Part shown: positions 43,312 to 55,379 of the stretch, piece after piece
Layout: every line of letters begins with the position of its first letter
Numbering within the stretch: position 1 is the first letter of the stretch
NCBI GenBank assembly: GCA_029948255.1
Contig: JALIZF010001610.1
Span: 124,001-188,000 of the forward strand
DNA length: 64,000 nt
Direction of reading: 5' to 3'
Source: Telmatactis stephensoni
Lineage: Eukaryota > Cnidaria > Anthozoa > Actiniaria > Isophelliidae
Position numbers and translations under genes: made by a program
The notes under the pieces: generated by a model
Databases searched by the model: none
Told to the model about the DNA's origin: nothing
What the model saw: only the letters and a program-made list of their open reading frames with translations

Positions 43312-45500
43312 ATTATGTCATCGAGCGTGTAAATAAGTGTGTAAGTGTGTAAGCAATTCGGATTTCCCGAAGTCGTTCACAAAGAGAGAACAAAAAACGT
43401 ACGGAATTGAATGTTCAATGATTTGGCCAATAAAGAAACCAAAATCAATATCGCCGAGGTTAACGTTTAAATTTCGACAAGAAAAATCGCCCAATTGTTT
43501 CAACTTGGCATGTTTTTGGTTGTTTCTGTTGTAAATGTGAAAATTATTTGAATTTAATTTAGTCATTTAACAAAGAGCCAACGAGTCCAGATGTGACTAC
43601 AAAGACTGTACTGTTTGTTCAGTAACCTCAAAACGTTTAGGAATAGAAAGTTGTGGTTTGCCTAGTTTGTCATTTTCTTCTTTGTAATATATAATTTGGA
43701 GGACTTTTTGGAGCACTTTCATCATTCTCGTAGACTCCATATATATTGACAGAAAAATTATAATTATTTTTTTCTCGAAAGCATTCTTTCTTTCTTTTTA
43801 TTTCTTTTTGTTGGTTTGTTTGTTTAGTTTAATTGCTTTGCTTGTCTATTTATCATTTGACCATTAACCTCATGTCCTCTTAGAGGGCTTTTATTTTTCA
43901 TGGATTAAGTGGGCTCACCCTATTTCATGGTCGACAGAAAATCACTCAAGTGAAGAGTAGTTATGAGTCTATTTACTGACTAGAGTGGTTTTGCATGGAC
44001 TGTGAAAAGAAAATGACTTTTAAGTTTTGGGGTAGATGCTGATGAACATTTAACCTAAACAGTGGGTTTTGTATTTTACTACTATCTTTCATACATACTA
44101 CTTTTTGACCTTTGACGGAAAATTACTTTAATCAGTATATGTCGCTGTAAATCAGAGTGAAGTCCGATTAAACCCATGCAACAAAACTTGATTATTAAAG
44201 TGTGACAGTCAAGTAGTATACACAAAACAATGCAATTAGAGCTTACTAAGGTGTATTAACTATGGTCTAATGTAAATATATATATATACACTGTTCTGAT
44301 ATGTTCATCAAAATACATTATCCATCAGTAAATACATACAAATAAATACTCCTTTTTTATTTTGTTTCACGAGGGGACATTGGGGTTATGACGGTTATCG
44401 ATCCCGCATTTCAGCAAGAAATCTTCTGAATATGATTGAATCAGTTTGAACGTTCTCAGTGATTAAATAATTTGTCAAAAGGCAAATATACCTTTAAATA
44501 CGTGTTAAAATGGTCTTTGCTTAAATTTTCCAGTTCTACAGACATGTACAAAGTTCTATCTTGCAGTGCTAAAATTATCACATTACCGTAATTCACAAAG
44601 GAGGGGTATAGAATGGTATCTAAAAAATAGAGAGGCTCGCAAAAATTTGATCAAGGCTCAGAAGCTCAGCATTAAATCAACGGGGGCTTTGATTTGATTT
44701 TTTAGAGGCTCGGAGGCTCGGATTTTTCGAGACATTAGGCTCGAATGCTCGGAATTTTCAAATGCTGGGGTCGGAAGCTCAGATTTCGTTGTTGCAACGT
44801 TGCACGGAAAATCGTCGTTAAAAATCTTCTCGTGTTTACAACACTGCCTTAACACCGCCTTTAGTAACACCGCTTTATAATTTTACCATGTTCATTTTTG
44901 TCAATGATTAACAAAAACACTAACAACAATAATTACCCTGATTCAGTTTGATTACTTATAATTTGACGTCTCAAAATTAGGAAATTATGATGCATTTATG
45001 CTCATGTAGATAAGAAGAAATTCCAATTAAATAATTATTAAAAAGCCAATTAGTCAATTTCCAACTCAAAAATGTAAGTCTTACATAATTTGAGACTGCC
45101 ATAAGCAGTCACCTACATGCTAGAAATAAAATATCTATCAAACCAGCGATAACCTGAATGCTTTTGCTATAGGCTTCATCAATATTTTAATGTTTTTACT
45201 TACCGATCTTTATGAAAAAGCTTCACAAGTCTCGCAAGTTCACAAGGTGTTGACTCCGCTTGTTGTCCAGCACGTGACATGTGACAGATGAAAGGTGGAC
45301 CATTGCACTACTTAATTTTTAGTGGAGGAAGGGGCGTTTGAGGACGAACTGGGCCTTTATGACAAAGATTTTTTTCCTTCATGAATAGAAAGTTTTCCAG
45401 TCTCACTTAATGAAATGCCTATTAAGTACATTCCTTAACAATCTCGAGATTTCTTATATTTACTACGAAAGTGCTTTTGCTTGTCGTTTTGATCAGTCCC
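43312..45500. other. Non-coding
   Basis: No gene recognised. A repeated GAGGCTCGGAGGCTCGGA-type patch lies at about 44630-44790. Confidence 0.5.
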
Positions 45501-45508
45501 GTAGGCTT

Positions 45509-45526
45509 GGGGGGTTCGAACCCCCC
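45509..45526. repeat. 18-bp perfect palindrome GGGGGGTTCGAACCCCCC
   Basis: Flanked by imperfect extensions (GGCTTG left, CAAGCTT right). The centre resembles a Pol III B box on both strands, but no A box was recognised at the right distance. Confidence 0.9.
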
Positions 45527-48500
45527 GACAAGCTTAAAAGGTCCAGTCCTCACCTGGTATTTTAATTGCATATTAAAATAACAATTAGACTGGAAATGAA
45601 AAAAAATGCTTTGCCGGTTTGGATCGACATTAAATCTCACTTGAATTCATTTGAACGCATAATTTGTGTTGGTCAGTTTCCTTGCAGGAAAGTTTGGAAA
45701 AGAGCTAATGACAAAATTGAGGCTTACAGAGTGATACAAGATATTGTAAATCAAAGATTTGTACAAGTATGAGCGCGATGGTATTCCATACAAACTTTGA
45801 GAGAATATTCCAGTTAGCAGTTTTGATGGCAAAGAAAATTGAAACCCTGTGCAGCTGAAGCTCCGTACGGATTGCTTTGCATCAGATGCATCGCAGTTAT
45901 TCTGAAGCACATACAACCAACAGTTCGTTCTGTCTCCTGTAATCGCAGTGTCATTGCTAGGCCTGATTAGTGTCCGGAAGTACTCATTCCTTTTAAAGAG
46001 TCAAAACGTAACATTGTAACCGAATACTCATGTGTTCCAGGCACTGAAGACATGGTATTTTGACCTCTCAAACAACCAAGCTGTGAAGCTGCTATGAAAA
46101 AAGCATCATATTTTGAAAAGTTTTAGATTATTTTCCTCGTGAAAATTTATTAGTTTTGTTGATTTAAAACATTCTAAAAGTCTCTACTGAATATCTAAAA
46201 AAGCTGGGTATGGACGTCATGTTTTGTTCCTCCTGTACTCACTATAGCAAAGAATTGAAACAAAGTTCCTACAAAGTTTGGAATTCTTTTTTATTTAATT
46301 AATCAACATGTAGACTGCTGCTATTAAACTTGGGTCGATCTTTAGTTGATCTGGAAATACAAGCAATAAATTATTTCCTTTATAATCAACTTCAAGGTAG
46401 TTTTCTGTTAGAACTGAGCACATTGTATTTTAAATCTTCATGCAAGGAACATATTAGTTATAGCTCAATCCATCTGAGTTTCACCGATTTGTAAGCTCAA
46501 GATGATAGTCTTCACATGTTTATTTTCGGCCAAAAAGTGTTTTCATGGTATAAATCTTTTTTTACTTATGGTTGTAAGTTAAAGAAACGTTTCCCGATTA
46601 CAATTACCCTCCTTATCAGTTTCAAAGTGAGTAATATATGTCACTGCTTAAAATTTTCTGGGTATGCCACTACTCATCATGAGTTGCATATGAAACTTAA
46701 TTGTTTTTCCACTCCAGCCTCCAGGTGATAGGTGATATTTGTATTTTTGATAGCTAGTTACAGTTATCTTAATAAAATGTTTTTTGAAAGAGCAATGATA
46801 TTGTCAGTTTTCATAAACTTCTCAGTATTTACTTTATAGATCCCAGAATATACTTACAACATGGACTAGGAAGTCACAGAAATGAGCTGGTTCCATCCTC
46901 TCCAAATAGAAGTGGACATTGTTTGGGAGGTACTAAAAAAAATCGTCACCATGCATTGAGTTACTATAATTGGTTATAATTTGAAGTGAGTGAATAGTTT
47001 CAAATGCGGTCTGAAATGTCCATTCACACATTGGCTTTTTTGCTACCATTATTAATCCTCCAGCTATAATTTAATATACTCAGTTCCTAGGAGGAAGAGG
47101 AACTCCTCTGTTACTATCTGCAGGCTTTTATCTAGAATATAAACATTACTTGCTTACTTGGTCAAGAAGATGAGCTGCAGAGGCACTTTCCCTCTGCAGG
47201 GCCCATAGACATAAGTTTCCACCAGTTGAATTTATCTGTAAATCATATGCAAAACCAGTATGAGATCAAAATGTTGTGAAGCAAGGAAGTAAGTCTCTTA
47301 TTACAGTCCAATCTCACGACCTGAGGATTTACTAAATACTTACATCACCAAAGAGGGCCAATATAGTCCCCTCATGCAAATGCACGATTAATGGTTGGGG
47401 TTGTTGGAGACCGGAGTTTTTGCAGTTGCTCATCTGAAAAGGGATAACACAAAGCAGAACCTTAACTCGAGTGATACAGAGTAAATAATCACTGGCTGTA
47501 TTGCACGAGAAGTCTAATTTTTACTGTAATATATCGATTGAGGTGAAAATATGCATGTTGCGTAAGAGTGTAATTAAAATTTCCACAAACCGGCCTAGTT
47601 ATTAAACAAGTTCAGAAATAACTTTCCGTTTCTGATTTGATTACGATAAATATTAAAAGTACAGTTACAGTAAACCTATTGGATTGAAAACGGATAGTGC
47701 GTATGCGCCACAAAACATTGCACAAATGAGACAGTGAACAGTGAATGTAGGCGCATTTTCACAACTATCAGATGATGTCTTAATGAATTTCAAAATCACA
47801 GATGTTTCAAAAAAGCGATGGGACCAGATTTAGAAATGACCTGCAAGTTAAGTTACTTAACATTCCTCTGCATTCGCCATGATTTTGTGCTGTGTATAAG
47901 CGCATATGCTGAATAGCGTGAATAGGGGAACAAGAGCACACCATTAATGCATCGAGGGTGACTGTGATTTGGCTTATTATATGTATGGTTGAACTGGCTT
48001 ACTTTTCTGGAAATCTTACTGAAACACTAATCAGAGTAGCAAGTCTGAGTCTGACTATGAGTGATTGCTGCACTGCGCTGTGCTTAAATTGTGGTAGAAG
48101 TGGTGTTGTGTGTCAATGGCTGGACTTGTTTGTTTACTTACAAGGCCCACTTCACGATAGATGGCATTTTAATCAAAGGAACCCATGATTGTGTTTTGTC
48201 ACTTCCTTAAGTTGCTGCCCGTCACCAGGGTGGCAAAAGTTATGACATTCGACAGATAAAGGAGTAAGAACCAAAGCATTATACCATTATAACATTGTTT
48301 CTACAACTTTTTAGCCCCACATTGCCGGTGGGAAAAATAAGACTTTGATGCATTAAAGTGTGTAAGGAAATTAATGGAGTCCCATACATTCTATTATAAA
48401 GGTGATGAGCTTGGTTTACCCGTGATGATTCTCACAGTTATTATACCCAAAACTCGTGTTTCTTTCCCCAAGAATGTCCAACATACCCATTCCATTACAA

Positions 48501-48879
48501 TGGTAACGGATGGTGTCAATTGGTGTCTATTGGTGAAATACTACACAGGGCTCCCATCACTTTATTCCTATATACGTCTGTTCGTGAAATCTAAACAGGG
48601 CTCCCAACATTATCTTTCTATAAGGTCATTTGGGATGCCTGTGGCATCAATCGCGCCTATATGAATAGTTAGTAACTTGGGAACCCTGTAGTAACAGCCT
48701 CGGGTTTGCTCGAGATGCTTACCAGTGGTTACGAATGGTGCGATTGGTGAGTCTAAACTGCCAATTAGTATATTTTGGTAAAATATAAAATTTTGATGGT
48801 AAGTTTAGGCGTTAAGATTGTGATGTGTAATAATACTGTTTGAATAATCAGTTCGAAAACAAATTAAACTGAAAACAAC
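45527..48879. other. Non-coding
   Basis: No gene recognised over 3.3 kb. A ~54-base duplication (ACAGGGCTCCCA blocks) lies at about 48533-48620. Confidence 0.5.
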
Positions 48880-49400
48880 ACATAATGATTCGTCATTTCC
48901 AAACGTTGAGGAACAAAGGCACTCACGGTCTTAAAAAATCAAAACAAAAATCTACACAATTCAACAATTTAAGAATGCTTCATTAATCCACGAATGGATA
49001 TAATCATGGCCGTTTTCAAAAGCTCATTTGTTATGAAGACGAACTTGGATCGAATATTTTCAATAACTTCGAAATCAAAACAATACATTAAAACAACATA
49101 TAATGATTCCCGTTTCCAAACGTTGGGGAACGAATGCACTCACGGTCTTAAAATTTCAAAACAATATAACTTAATTCGCGAAAATCTACACAATTCAACA
49201 ATTTAAGTATGCTTCATTAAATCCACGAATGGATATAACTCATGACCGTTTTCAAAAGCTCATTTGTTATGAAGAGGAACTTGAATGGAATATTTTGAAT
49301 AACTTCAAAATCAAAACGATAAATTAAAACAATATATAATGATTTGCCGTTTCCAAACGTTAAGGAACGAAGGCGCTTGCGGTCTTCACGGTGGGCATAA
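48880..49400. repeat. ~235-bp tandem repeat
   Basis: Two full units and a partial one. TCCACGAATGGATATAA occurs at 48986 and 49222, and CGTTTCCAAACGTT-type blocks at about 48895, 49110 and 49350. Units carry CCGTTTTCAAAAGCTCATTT and TTCAACAATTTAAG. Confidence 0.85.
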
Positions 49401-50040
49401 ATCACCCCCAAAATGCTAAATTTAGTCAATTTTTAAAAATTACATTATATTGTTCCTCTTAAAGTAACGATCTCAAAACTGAAAACCGTTTTCAAATTGG
49501 ATGAGTGGAAGTGGAGTTATGAATTTTCATATTTTTCATAGTTATGAAGTTTCATATTTCTCCCACGAAAAATTGGCGGGAAAAATTTCAGACAAAATCA
49601 TTCCGAAAAATAAACTTTTTCGAACTACTTGTTTGCTTTAAAATGTTTCTTTGTCATACATTGCATGATGAAAGAACTATTAGTGGCCTAAAATTGTATG
49701 TTTTTAGAATTTTAATTTTTTTTGATAATAGTTGAAAATATATGTAATAAAATTAATATTGAGAAAAATTCTTCGTCTTACACAGTAGATATACTAATAA
49801 AACTATTTATAAACTAAGATTTTGGAGCTAACTTGGCCCCATCTATCGACTAGAATAATTTTTTCATCAAAAATTACGTCATCAAAACAGTAATTTCGTT
49901 ATAACTCTTGTTCCAATAATCACAGAGGAAAAAAATTGCACCAAATTAGAGAGAATGACAACACAAACAAATTTCAGTGCTTTATTATTACCTCGCCTTA
50001 AAATAAATTTTGGCTAGAAATGTAACATTTTAAGGTGACT
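49401..50040. other. Non-coding
   Basis: AT-rich, no gene recognised. Confidence 0.5.
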
Positions 50041-50095
50041 CCCTATAGTAATTTTTGGACCAAACCTTTCACTTTTATTTGCCTTGTTTATAGCT

Positions 50096-50362
50096 TTAAT
50101 CCGCAGCTATCGATTTGATATTACTGGAGTTATTGTACGGGCTCGCTCTTGCCATGATTGACCATTTAATTGAAAAGTTTATATTGTTGTCCTTTAGGTG
50201 CCAAATATATTTAGAGAGCTCAGTGCTATTAGTGTATTTTCTGTGTCGGAAAGTTAGTTTGTGTTGCGTATACCTCTGTTTGAAAGTTCCTTGTGTTAAG
50301 CCGATGTAGTTCTTCGTAATGGTGTTGTTATCATTTGTAGACGAAACTTGAGCGTTATAACT
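50096..50362 (-). pseudogene. Penelope-like GIY-YIG endonuclease part
   Basis: Reading left from 50362: YNAQVSSTNDNNTITKNYIG, the GIY-YIG-like YIGLTQGTFKQRYTQHKL, FRHRKYTNSTELSKYIWHLK, then INFSIKWSIMARASPY. This is the nuclease domain of Penelope-like retroelements, which nicks target DNA. The LSKYIW.LK....F.I.W.I..RA.PY pattern is characteristic. The stop is at 50096. It is intact in frame but detached from the reverse transcriptase, which is inverted alongside. Confidence 0.75.
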
Positions 50363-50371
50363 TAACAATGG

Positions 50372-50945
50372 AACATACTATCCCTACAGAAAGCCAAACA
50401 ACCAGCCGCTGTACATCAACACTAAGTCTAACCATCCTCCCAACATAATTAAGCAGCTTCCTGACTCTATTAACCGTAGAATATCTGATATTTCCTGCAA
50501 CGAAGCCGAGTTCAACAAGGCTAAGACCATCTATGACACTGCCCTCAAATCAAGTGGATACACCGAAACCCTAATTTACAATAAGCACAGACAAACTACC
50601 CGACCTAGAAGAAACCGTCAGAGAAACATCCTCTGGTTCAACCCTCCTTTTAACAGTAACGTGAAAACTAATATTGGAAAAACTTTTCTTAAACTTATTT
50701 CTAAACACTTTCCCCGAAATCACAAATATCACAGTTTATTCAACAAGAATAACATTAAAGTCAGCTACAGTTGTACAGAGAATATGAAATCTATTATTAG
50801 CAGTCATAACAAGAAAGTACTATCTACCACTAGCAATACCACCAACAACAGCAATGATAACCTTTGCAACTGCAGGTCTAAGGATGATTGCCCACTTGAC
50901 AACAATTACCTGACATCCAGCCTTATTTATAATGCTCAAGTTTCG
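50372..50945 (+). pseudogene. Penelope-like RT C-terminus and linker
   Basis: Starts abruptly with a YRKPNNQPLYINTKSNHPPN block, the post-palm region that follows the RT core. It continues IIKQLPDSINRRISDISCNE, then TRPRRNRQRNILWFNPPFN, FLKLISKHFPRNHKYHSLFN, NNIKVSYSCTENMKSII. A Cys-rich CNCRSKDDCPLDNNYLTSSL linker (the CNCR..DCPL motif of this family) leads to YNAQVS. It is open in one frame from about 50372. Coding then ends at the boundary near 50945, where the GIY-YIG domain should follow. Confidence 0.75.
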
Positions 50946-50985
50946 TTAGGGAAGTTAGGGAAGCTTAAAGTTATAGCGGAGCTCC

Positions 50986-51008
50986 CGCGCGGGCCAAAGG
51001 CCCGCGCG
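50986..51008. repeat. GC hairpin
   Basis: CGCGCGGGCC, loop AAA, GGCCCGCGCG: a perfect 10-bp stem. GCTCC before it can also pair with GGAGC at 51012-51016, past a three-base bulge. Strikingly GC-rich for this region. Confidence 0.95.
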
Positions 51009-51081
51009 AGCGGAGCACCATACCTAAGAAAAAATGGTAACCCATCGAGTTGATTTTTCATGGACACACAGGGAGCCCAAC

Positions 51082-51150
51082 GGCTGTACGTCCGTCCGTA
51101 CATACATACATACATACGTCCGTACATACGTACATACGTCCGTGTACATC
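51082..51150. repeat. (CATA/CGTA)n microsatellite
   Basis: Tandem CATA, CGTA and CGTC tetranucleotides. Confidence 0.9.
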
Positions 51151-51510
51151 GCGATGCTGATTGGCTGATTGCTTTTTGGCGCCAACTTGACGCGCGCTGA
51201 CACTTTGAAAACTGAAAATTTACAAGTTTCCTTGCAGTTTTAACTTGCAAAGCTTAAAAATAGTATTCTCGAAACCTCGTAAAAATTTAGCGATTTTGAT
51301 GAACATTAATCTGTGCCAATCTTGACAGGTTAAAGCGAAAAAAACCGTACGTTTGAATTTTTTTCGGGCCTGGTGTCGTTTCAAAAACTGCTCGAAAGAC
51401 GAAAGACACAGAGGATATTTTCAAAGTTGGACGACTTTTTAGTTGGATTCGTAGTTTAAAAAAATTCCTCATAATGAATAAGTCATTGAGGATCGTGTAT
51501 TCTTCGTTTC

Positions 51511-52017
51511 GTGAAGATGCCTTCAGTAAAGCTGCTTAAAAATCTAGCCAAAGTTGGAAATAAATCAAGAATCGTCTGCATTGAGCGTGAAACAAGGAAC
51601 AGTAAGTTATGCTTCGAAAAGACAACAAGGAAAGTACTTCAAGGTAAAGACCCTGGCCAGAAAATGATATCAAAAAGTCTCTTGTACCTATATTTGATCT
51701 TTTATCTTTGATTTGGGATTGATGACTTAAAAAAAACCTTTTATGCACGTTGAACTGTGGCCAAGTTTAAAGAAACACTCGATCAAGCCTTACATGAAAT
51801 GTACAACGACATTTTGTTTTACGGTGAACCTTTTGCACTAGTTCTAATAATAATAAAATTAGTGAAAAAAAATGATTTTGAACTTATTTCAACCCCACTA
51901 ATGTGTAAATACAGCTCAAGTTTTGGTCTGGAATTTAATGAAACAATTGACAGGAAAAAAAGAAGGAATTTTGCCATGCAAACTAGAATTGTTTTTATAC
52001 TTTATTCATCTGGATGA
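51511..52017 (+). other. Two short open frames inside the unclassified unit
   Basis: 51511-51711 (66 residues, Lys/Arg-rich N-terminus) and 51757-52017 (86 residues, Phe/Leu/Asn-rich) follow one another on the plus strand. A GTAAAGAC donor-like site at 51641 could splice the first frame onward. No known domain is visible in either; they may be exons of a small protein or chance. Confidence 0.25.
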
Positions 52018-52119
52018 AGTTGCTCAGTGAGCCCTGTGAAGCCTTAAATACAGACTGAAAATGCTTAATTCCTTGTTTTCTTGTTATTTCAATTAGCTGT
52101 TTTTATAATCACTTTAAAT

Positions 52120-53165
52120 TGTATTATCAGTGTAATCTGGAAGAGAAAAGTGGGAGACAAGTATTCGCCTAGCTAGTGTGTCATTCTTTTCTACATTAAA
52201 TAACAAAACAAAATAACAACAACAACCACAAAAAACAAGATGTCACAAATATAGTGAAGACAGACAAATCAATATATGTTGTTCTGTAATATTCAGGATG
52301 TCGAAAAGGTTTAATTACTTGTATCAATTTAAAAAAATGTTTTGGAGATTTTGCTTTCTATTTCTGAAAATTATGAACCCTTACAAAGTCAGTTATGAAA
52401 TCTGACAGTGAATCTGAATATTAAAATTTACTGTAACAAAGGTCACTGAGCATACAGGCCCATACAATATACAAACCAAAACCAAAACTTATTTTAAAAA
52501 TGCTTTTTAAATAATCTTCATTTCAACTTTTTCAATTACCACAGGAAGCCCAATTCATTTGAATCAAGAACATAAAAAAATTAAAATTGAAATTGGAGCT
52601 TTGCTTTTAGGTAGTAGTTGTTTTGAGTTGTTTTACAATTTCATCTAAAGTCATGATTAGTGTAACCTGGAAGAGAGAATTCTTGTTTCGTGTAAAGACA
52701 ACTATTTATCAGTGTCATTCTACTCTACATAATAAAAAAAAAAACAAGATGCCACAATACTGTCAAGACAGAAAAATCTAAATATAATTTTCTGCAATGT
52801 CTAATTGTTTAATTGAAGGATGTTGAATTAGGTTCAGTATTTATGTGAATGAAATCAGTTTGAGGGATTTTTGCATCCTATTTCTGAGAATTATGAAGCA
52901 CTACTACTAAGTCAATTATAAAATCTGACACAAATATCTGAATAAATATCACTATGGTCACTGAGTTGAAAGCCTTATAATTCTCAGGAGACTGAAGGGC
53001 AAGAAATAAAGCTTGATCTATAGTCTTTATTTCAACTTTTACAACAAAATGCAATATTTGTTTGCCTATTACCACAGCAAGCCCAATTCATTTGAATCAA
53101 AAACGTCAAAATAAAACAAAGTATTTAAAATTATTATTATATTTAAATGGGAGCTCCGCTATTAG
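52120..53165. repeat. ~530-bp diverged tandem duplication
   Basis: Shared ordered blocks: GTGTAA(T/C)CTGGAAGAGA, AAACAAGATG(T/C)CACAA, GAAGCCCAATTCATTTGAAT-like, and a terminal AGCT..GCT..TTAGGTAGTA. Copies run from about 52120 to 52620 and from 52660 to 53170. Confidence 0.75.
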
Positions 53166-53179
53166 GTAGTACCTAATTT

Positions 53180-54976
53180 TTATATTATTCATTGATGAAA
53201 TTTCTATGGTCGGTAGTGGTATGTTTAATTTCTTAAATCTACGTTTACAGCAGATAATGGGACCACTACAACCATTTGGAGTTGTAAGTCTAATAACAGT
53301 TGGAGACGTTTTTCAACTCAGACCTGTGTTTGATAGCTGGATATTTGAAACACAAAATAGCAATGGTTATGGACCCTTAGCTACTAACCTGTGGCAAGAG
53401 CATTTTAAAATATTTGAATTAACAGAAATAATGTGACAAAAAGATGATAAACAGTTTGCAGAACTTTTAAATCGCCTTAGAGAAAGTAAGCACACAGAAG
53501 ATGACATTAGAATCTTAAAAACAAGAATTTTAAAGGAACAGCCATCAAGTGTCAATTATCCCATGACCACAACCCACTTATTTGTAAAGAATGACAGTGT
53601 AGATGAACATAACAACAAAATATATGATAACAGTACAGGTGACAAGGCTCAAGTACAAGCCGCAGATGTAATCATTGGTGATGTAACTGATGCACTCAAA
53701 ACAAAGTTTAAAAAGCAAATTCCTCATGATGCCAAGAAAACTATGGGATTATTTTCAGTACTTAATATTGCTGTAGGTTTGAAGTATGATTTAACAACAA
53801 ATGTAACTGTTACTGACGGTATGACTAATGGAGCAGAATGTATTATAGAAAAAAATATAATATCGTGTAACTCAATCTAGCAGACCTAGCATTATATGGG
53901 TATTATTCTCACAAACTCCTATTGGTAACAATTGCAGGAAAGAATACAGCCACTTATACAATAAGCATATAGATAATTCATGGACACCAGTGTTAGAAAT
54001 ATCTAGACAATTTAGACTTAATAAGAGGACTAATGCACAAGTTCTAAGAAAACAGTTCCCTTTGCGTCCTGCAGCAGCTAAAACTATTTATCGTTGCCAA
54101 GGAGACACCCTGAATGAAGCAGTTGTGAATTTTCCAGCCTCAACAATACAACACATACACTATGTTGGTTTGAGGGTTAGAAACATCACTAACTTGCATA
54201 TTCTGAATCTCAGTGAAAAAAATATAAAAGTCAGTGAATCGGTTCAAGCTGAAATCCATCATCTTAGAACTGAAGCAGTCTTAAAATCTTCTTTGCCTAA
54301 CTTGTATCAAAATAATCAAAATACTAAAAAACATGTGTTGACAGTATTATTCCACAATGTCAGATCTCTTCATCTTCATCTTCAAGATGTGCAAGCAGCT
54401 GATGTTAACATCTTTGTTGAGACTGCTTTATGTTCCAGAGATGAAAATGAAAGCTTCCTTATCAACAATTTTACATTGCATAGAAATGATTTTGATTCAA
54501 GTGAAACTAGGCCTAAGTATGGCAGAGCTGTTTATATCAAAAACAATATAACATGTCTACAAGATCCTTTCAGATGTAATTACAATGAAGTAGAGATCAC
54601 TTTAATGAGTCTGCATTACAATGATGAGCCATTATACATAATAGCCATCTATCGCTCAAGTAGCAAAGTCAGTAATACAAGATTAATTGATGCTCTGAAG
54701 CATGTTCATCATGTACACAATCTAAATAGTTCTTGTTCAAAAATATTAATTGGTGATTTTAATGTCAATATTAAAGGCACTTCAGCTGACCAGAAGGCAC
54801 TCTTAAATTATTTCATAACTGAGGGATATACACAGTTAATAAATGAATATACAACAGATTATAAGTCAATCATAGATCACATTTATACAAATATTCCATA
54901 GCATGCTGTACTTTCAGGTGTTTTAGAATCTTATTACAGTGACCACAAGCCAATATTTATGCAAGTTATGAACTAA
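53180..54976 (+). pseudogene. Helitron-type PIF1 helicase fused to EEP endonuclease
   Basis: Begins in mid-helicase with LFIDEISMVGSG (Walker B, motif II), then VGDVFQLRPVF (motif III), FELTEIM, and a stop where Arg is usual. The next frame runs NKIYDNSTGDKAQV and VTDGMTNGAECIIEKN. A frame change near 53870 leads to KQFPLRPAAAKTIYRCQGDT (motif V region) and HYVGLRVRNITNLHIL (motif VI). From about 54340 an endonuclease/exonuclease/phosphatase domain follows: VLFHNVRSLH, LIGDFNVNIKG, SIIDHIYTNI and, past one TAG, SYYSDHKPIF with the catalytic SDH. End at 54976. Rolling-circle Helitron/Helentron elements carry such Rep-helicase-EN proteins. The Rep domain and Walker A are missing at the junction with the 50971-53177 unit. 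Confidence 0.85.
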
Positions 54977-55379
54977 TCCTATTTATCTCTATACTGAAAG
55001 TAGACATACATTATTTAATCTCATTCTATTATTCTCTCATTTCTTAAAATAAAATAATTTGGGAAGTGGTGGGTGGGGTGAGGCCTATCTGAGAAGCATG
55101 CTACATGTTAGCATTCTTCTCCTTTACAAATCTAATTGGTAAGTATTTTTGTAATGTTATTAATATTAATCCAATCAAAATATCAATTCTAATCTATTTT
55201 CTTTGTTTTGCCATCTGCAGATATTTCAGTGGTTAAAGTAAAGTTGTATGTATGTAAAATACAAAATAACCATCAACAGCTATGATATTGATCAACATCT
55301 GCAGAACAACTCATAGTAACAGTACTATATTAATTTATTACAGTCATATTGCCATCAACTTTGCAATAGTTATTGTACA
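54977..55379. other. Non-coding, 3' of helicase
   Basis: AT-rich; presumably 3' untranslated region of the Helitron-type gene. No gene. Confidence 0.5.

Larger units (their letters stand above)
50096..50950. mobile_element. Penelope-like element with inverted halves
   Basis: The 3' coding part (GIY-YIG) is on the minus strand at 50096-50368 and the preceding coding part is on the plus strand at 50372-50945. They meet head to head near 50370. Both pieces contain the YNAQVS stretch that joins the two halves in an intact protein, coded by nearly identical ~18-base sequences at about 50931-50948 and 50345-50362. Confidence 0.7.
50971..53177. mobile_element. Unclassified 2.2 kb repeat unit bracketed by inverted GAGCTCC motifs
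   Basis: Left end TAGCGGAGCTCCC (50974-50986) is matched in reverse at the right end, GGGAGCTCCGCTA (53150-53162). At the left a GC-rich hairpin follows (50986-51008). At the right a 17-base palindrome (53161-53177) ends exactly where helicase coding begins. The interior is AT-rich with a tandem duplication (52120-52620 versus 52660-53165) and no recognised enzyme. It may be a non-autonomous element inserted in the helicase gene. Its limits are inferred. Confidence 0.4.
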
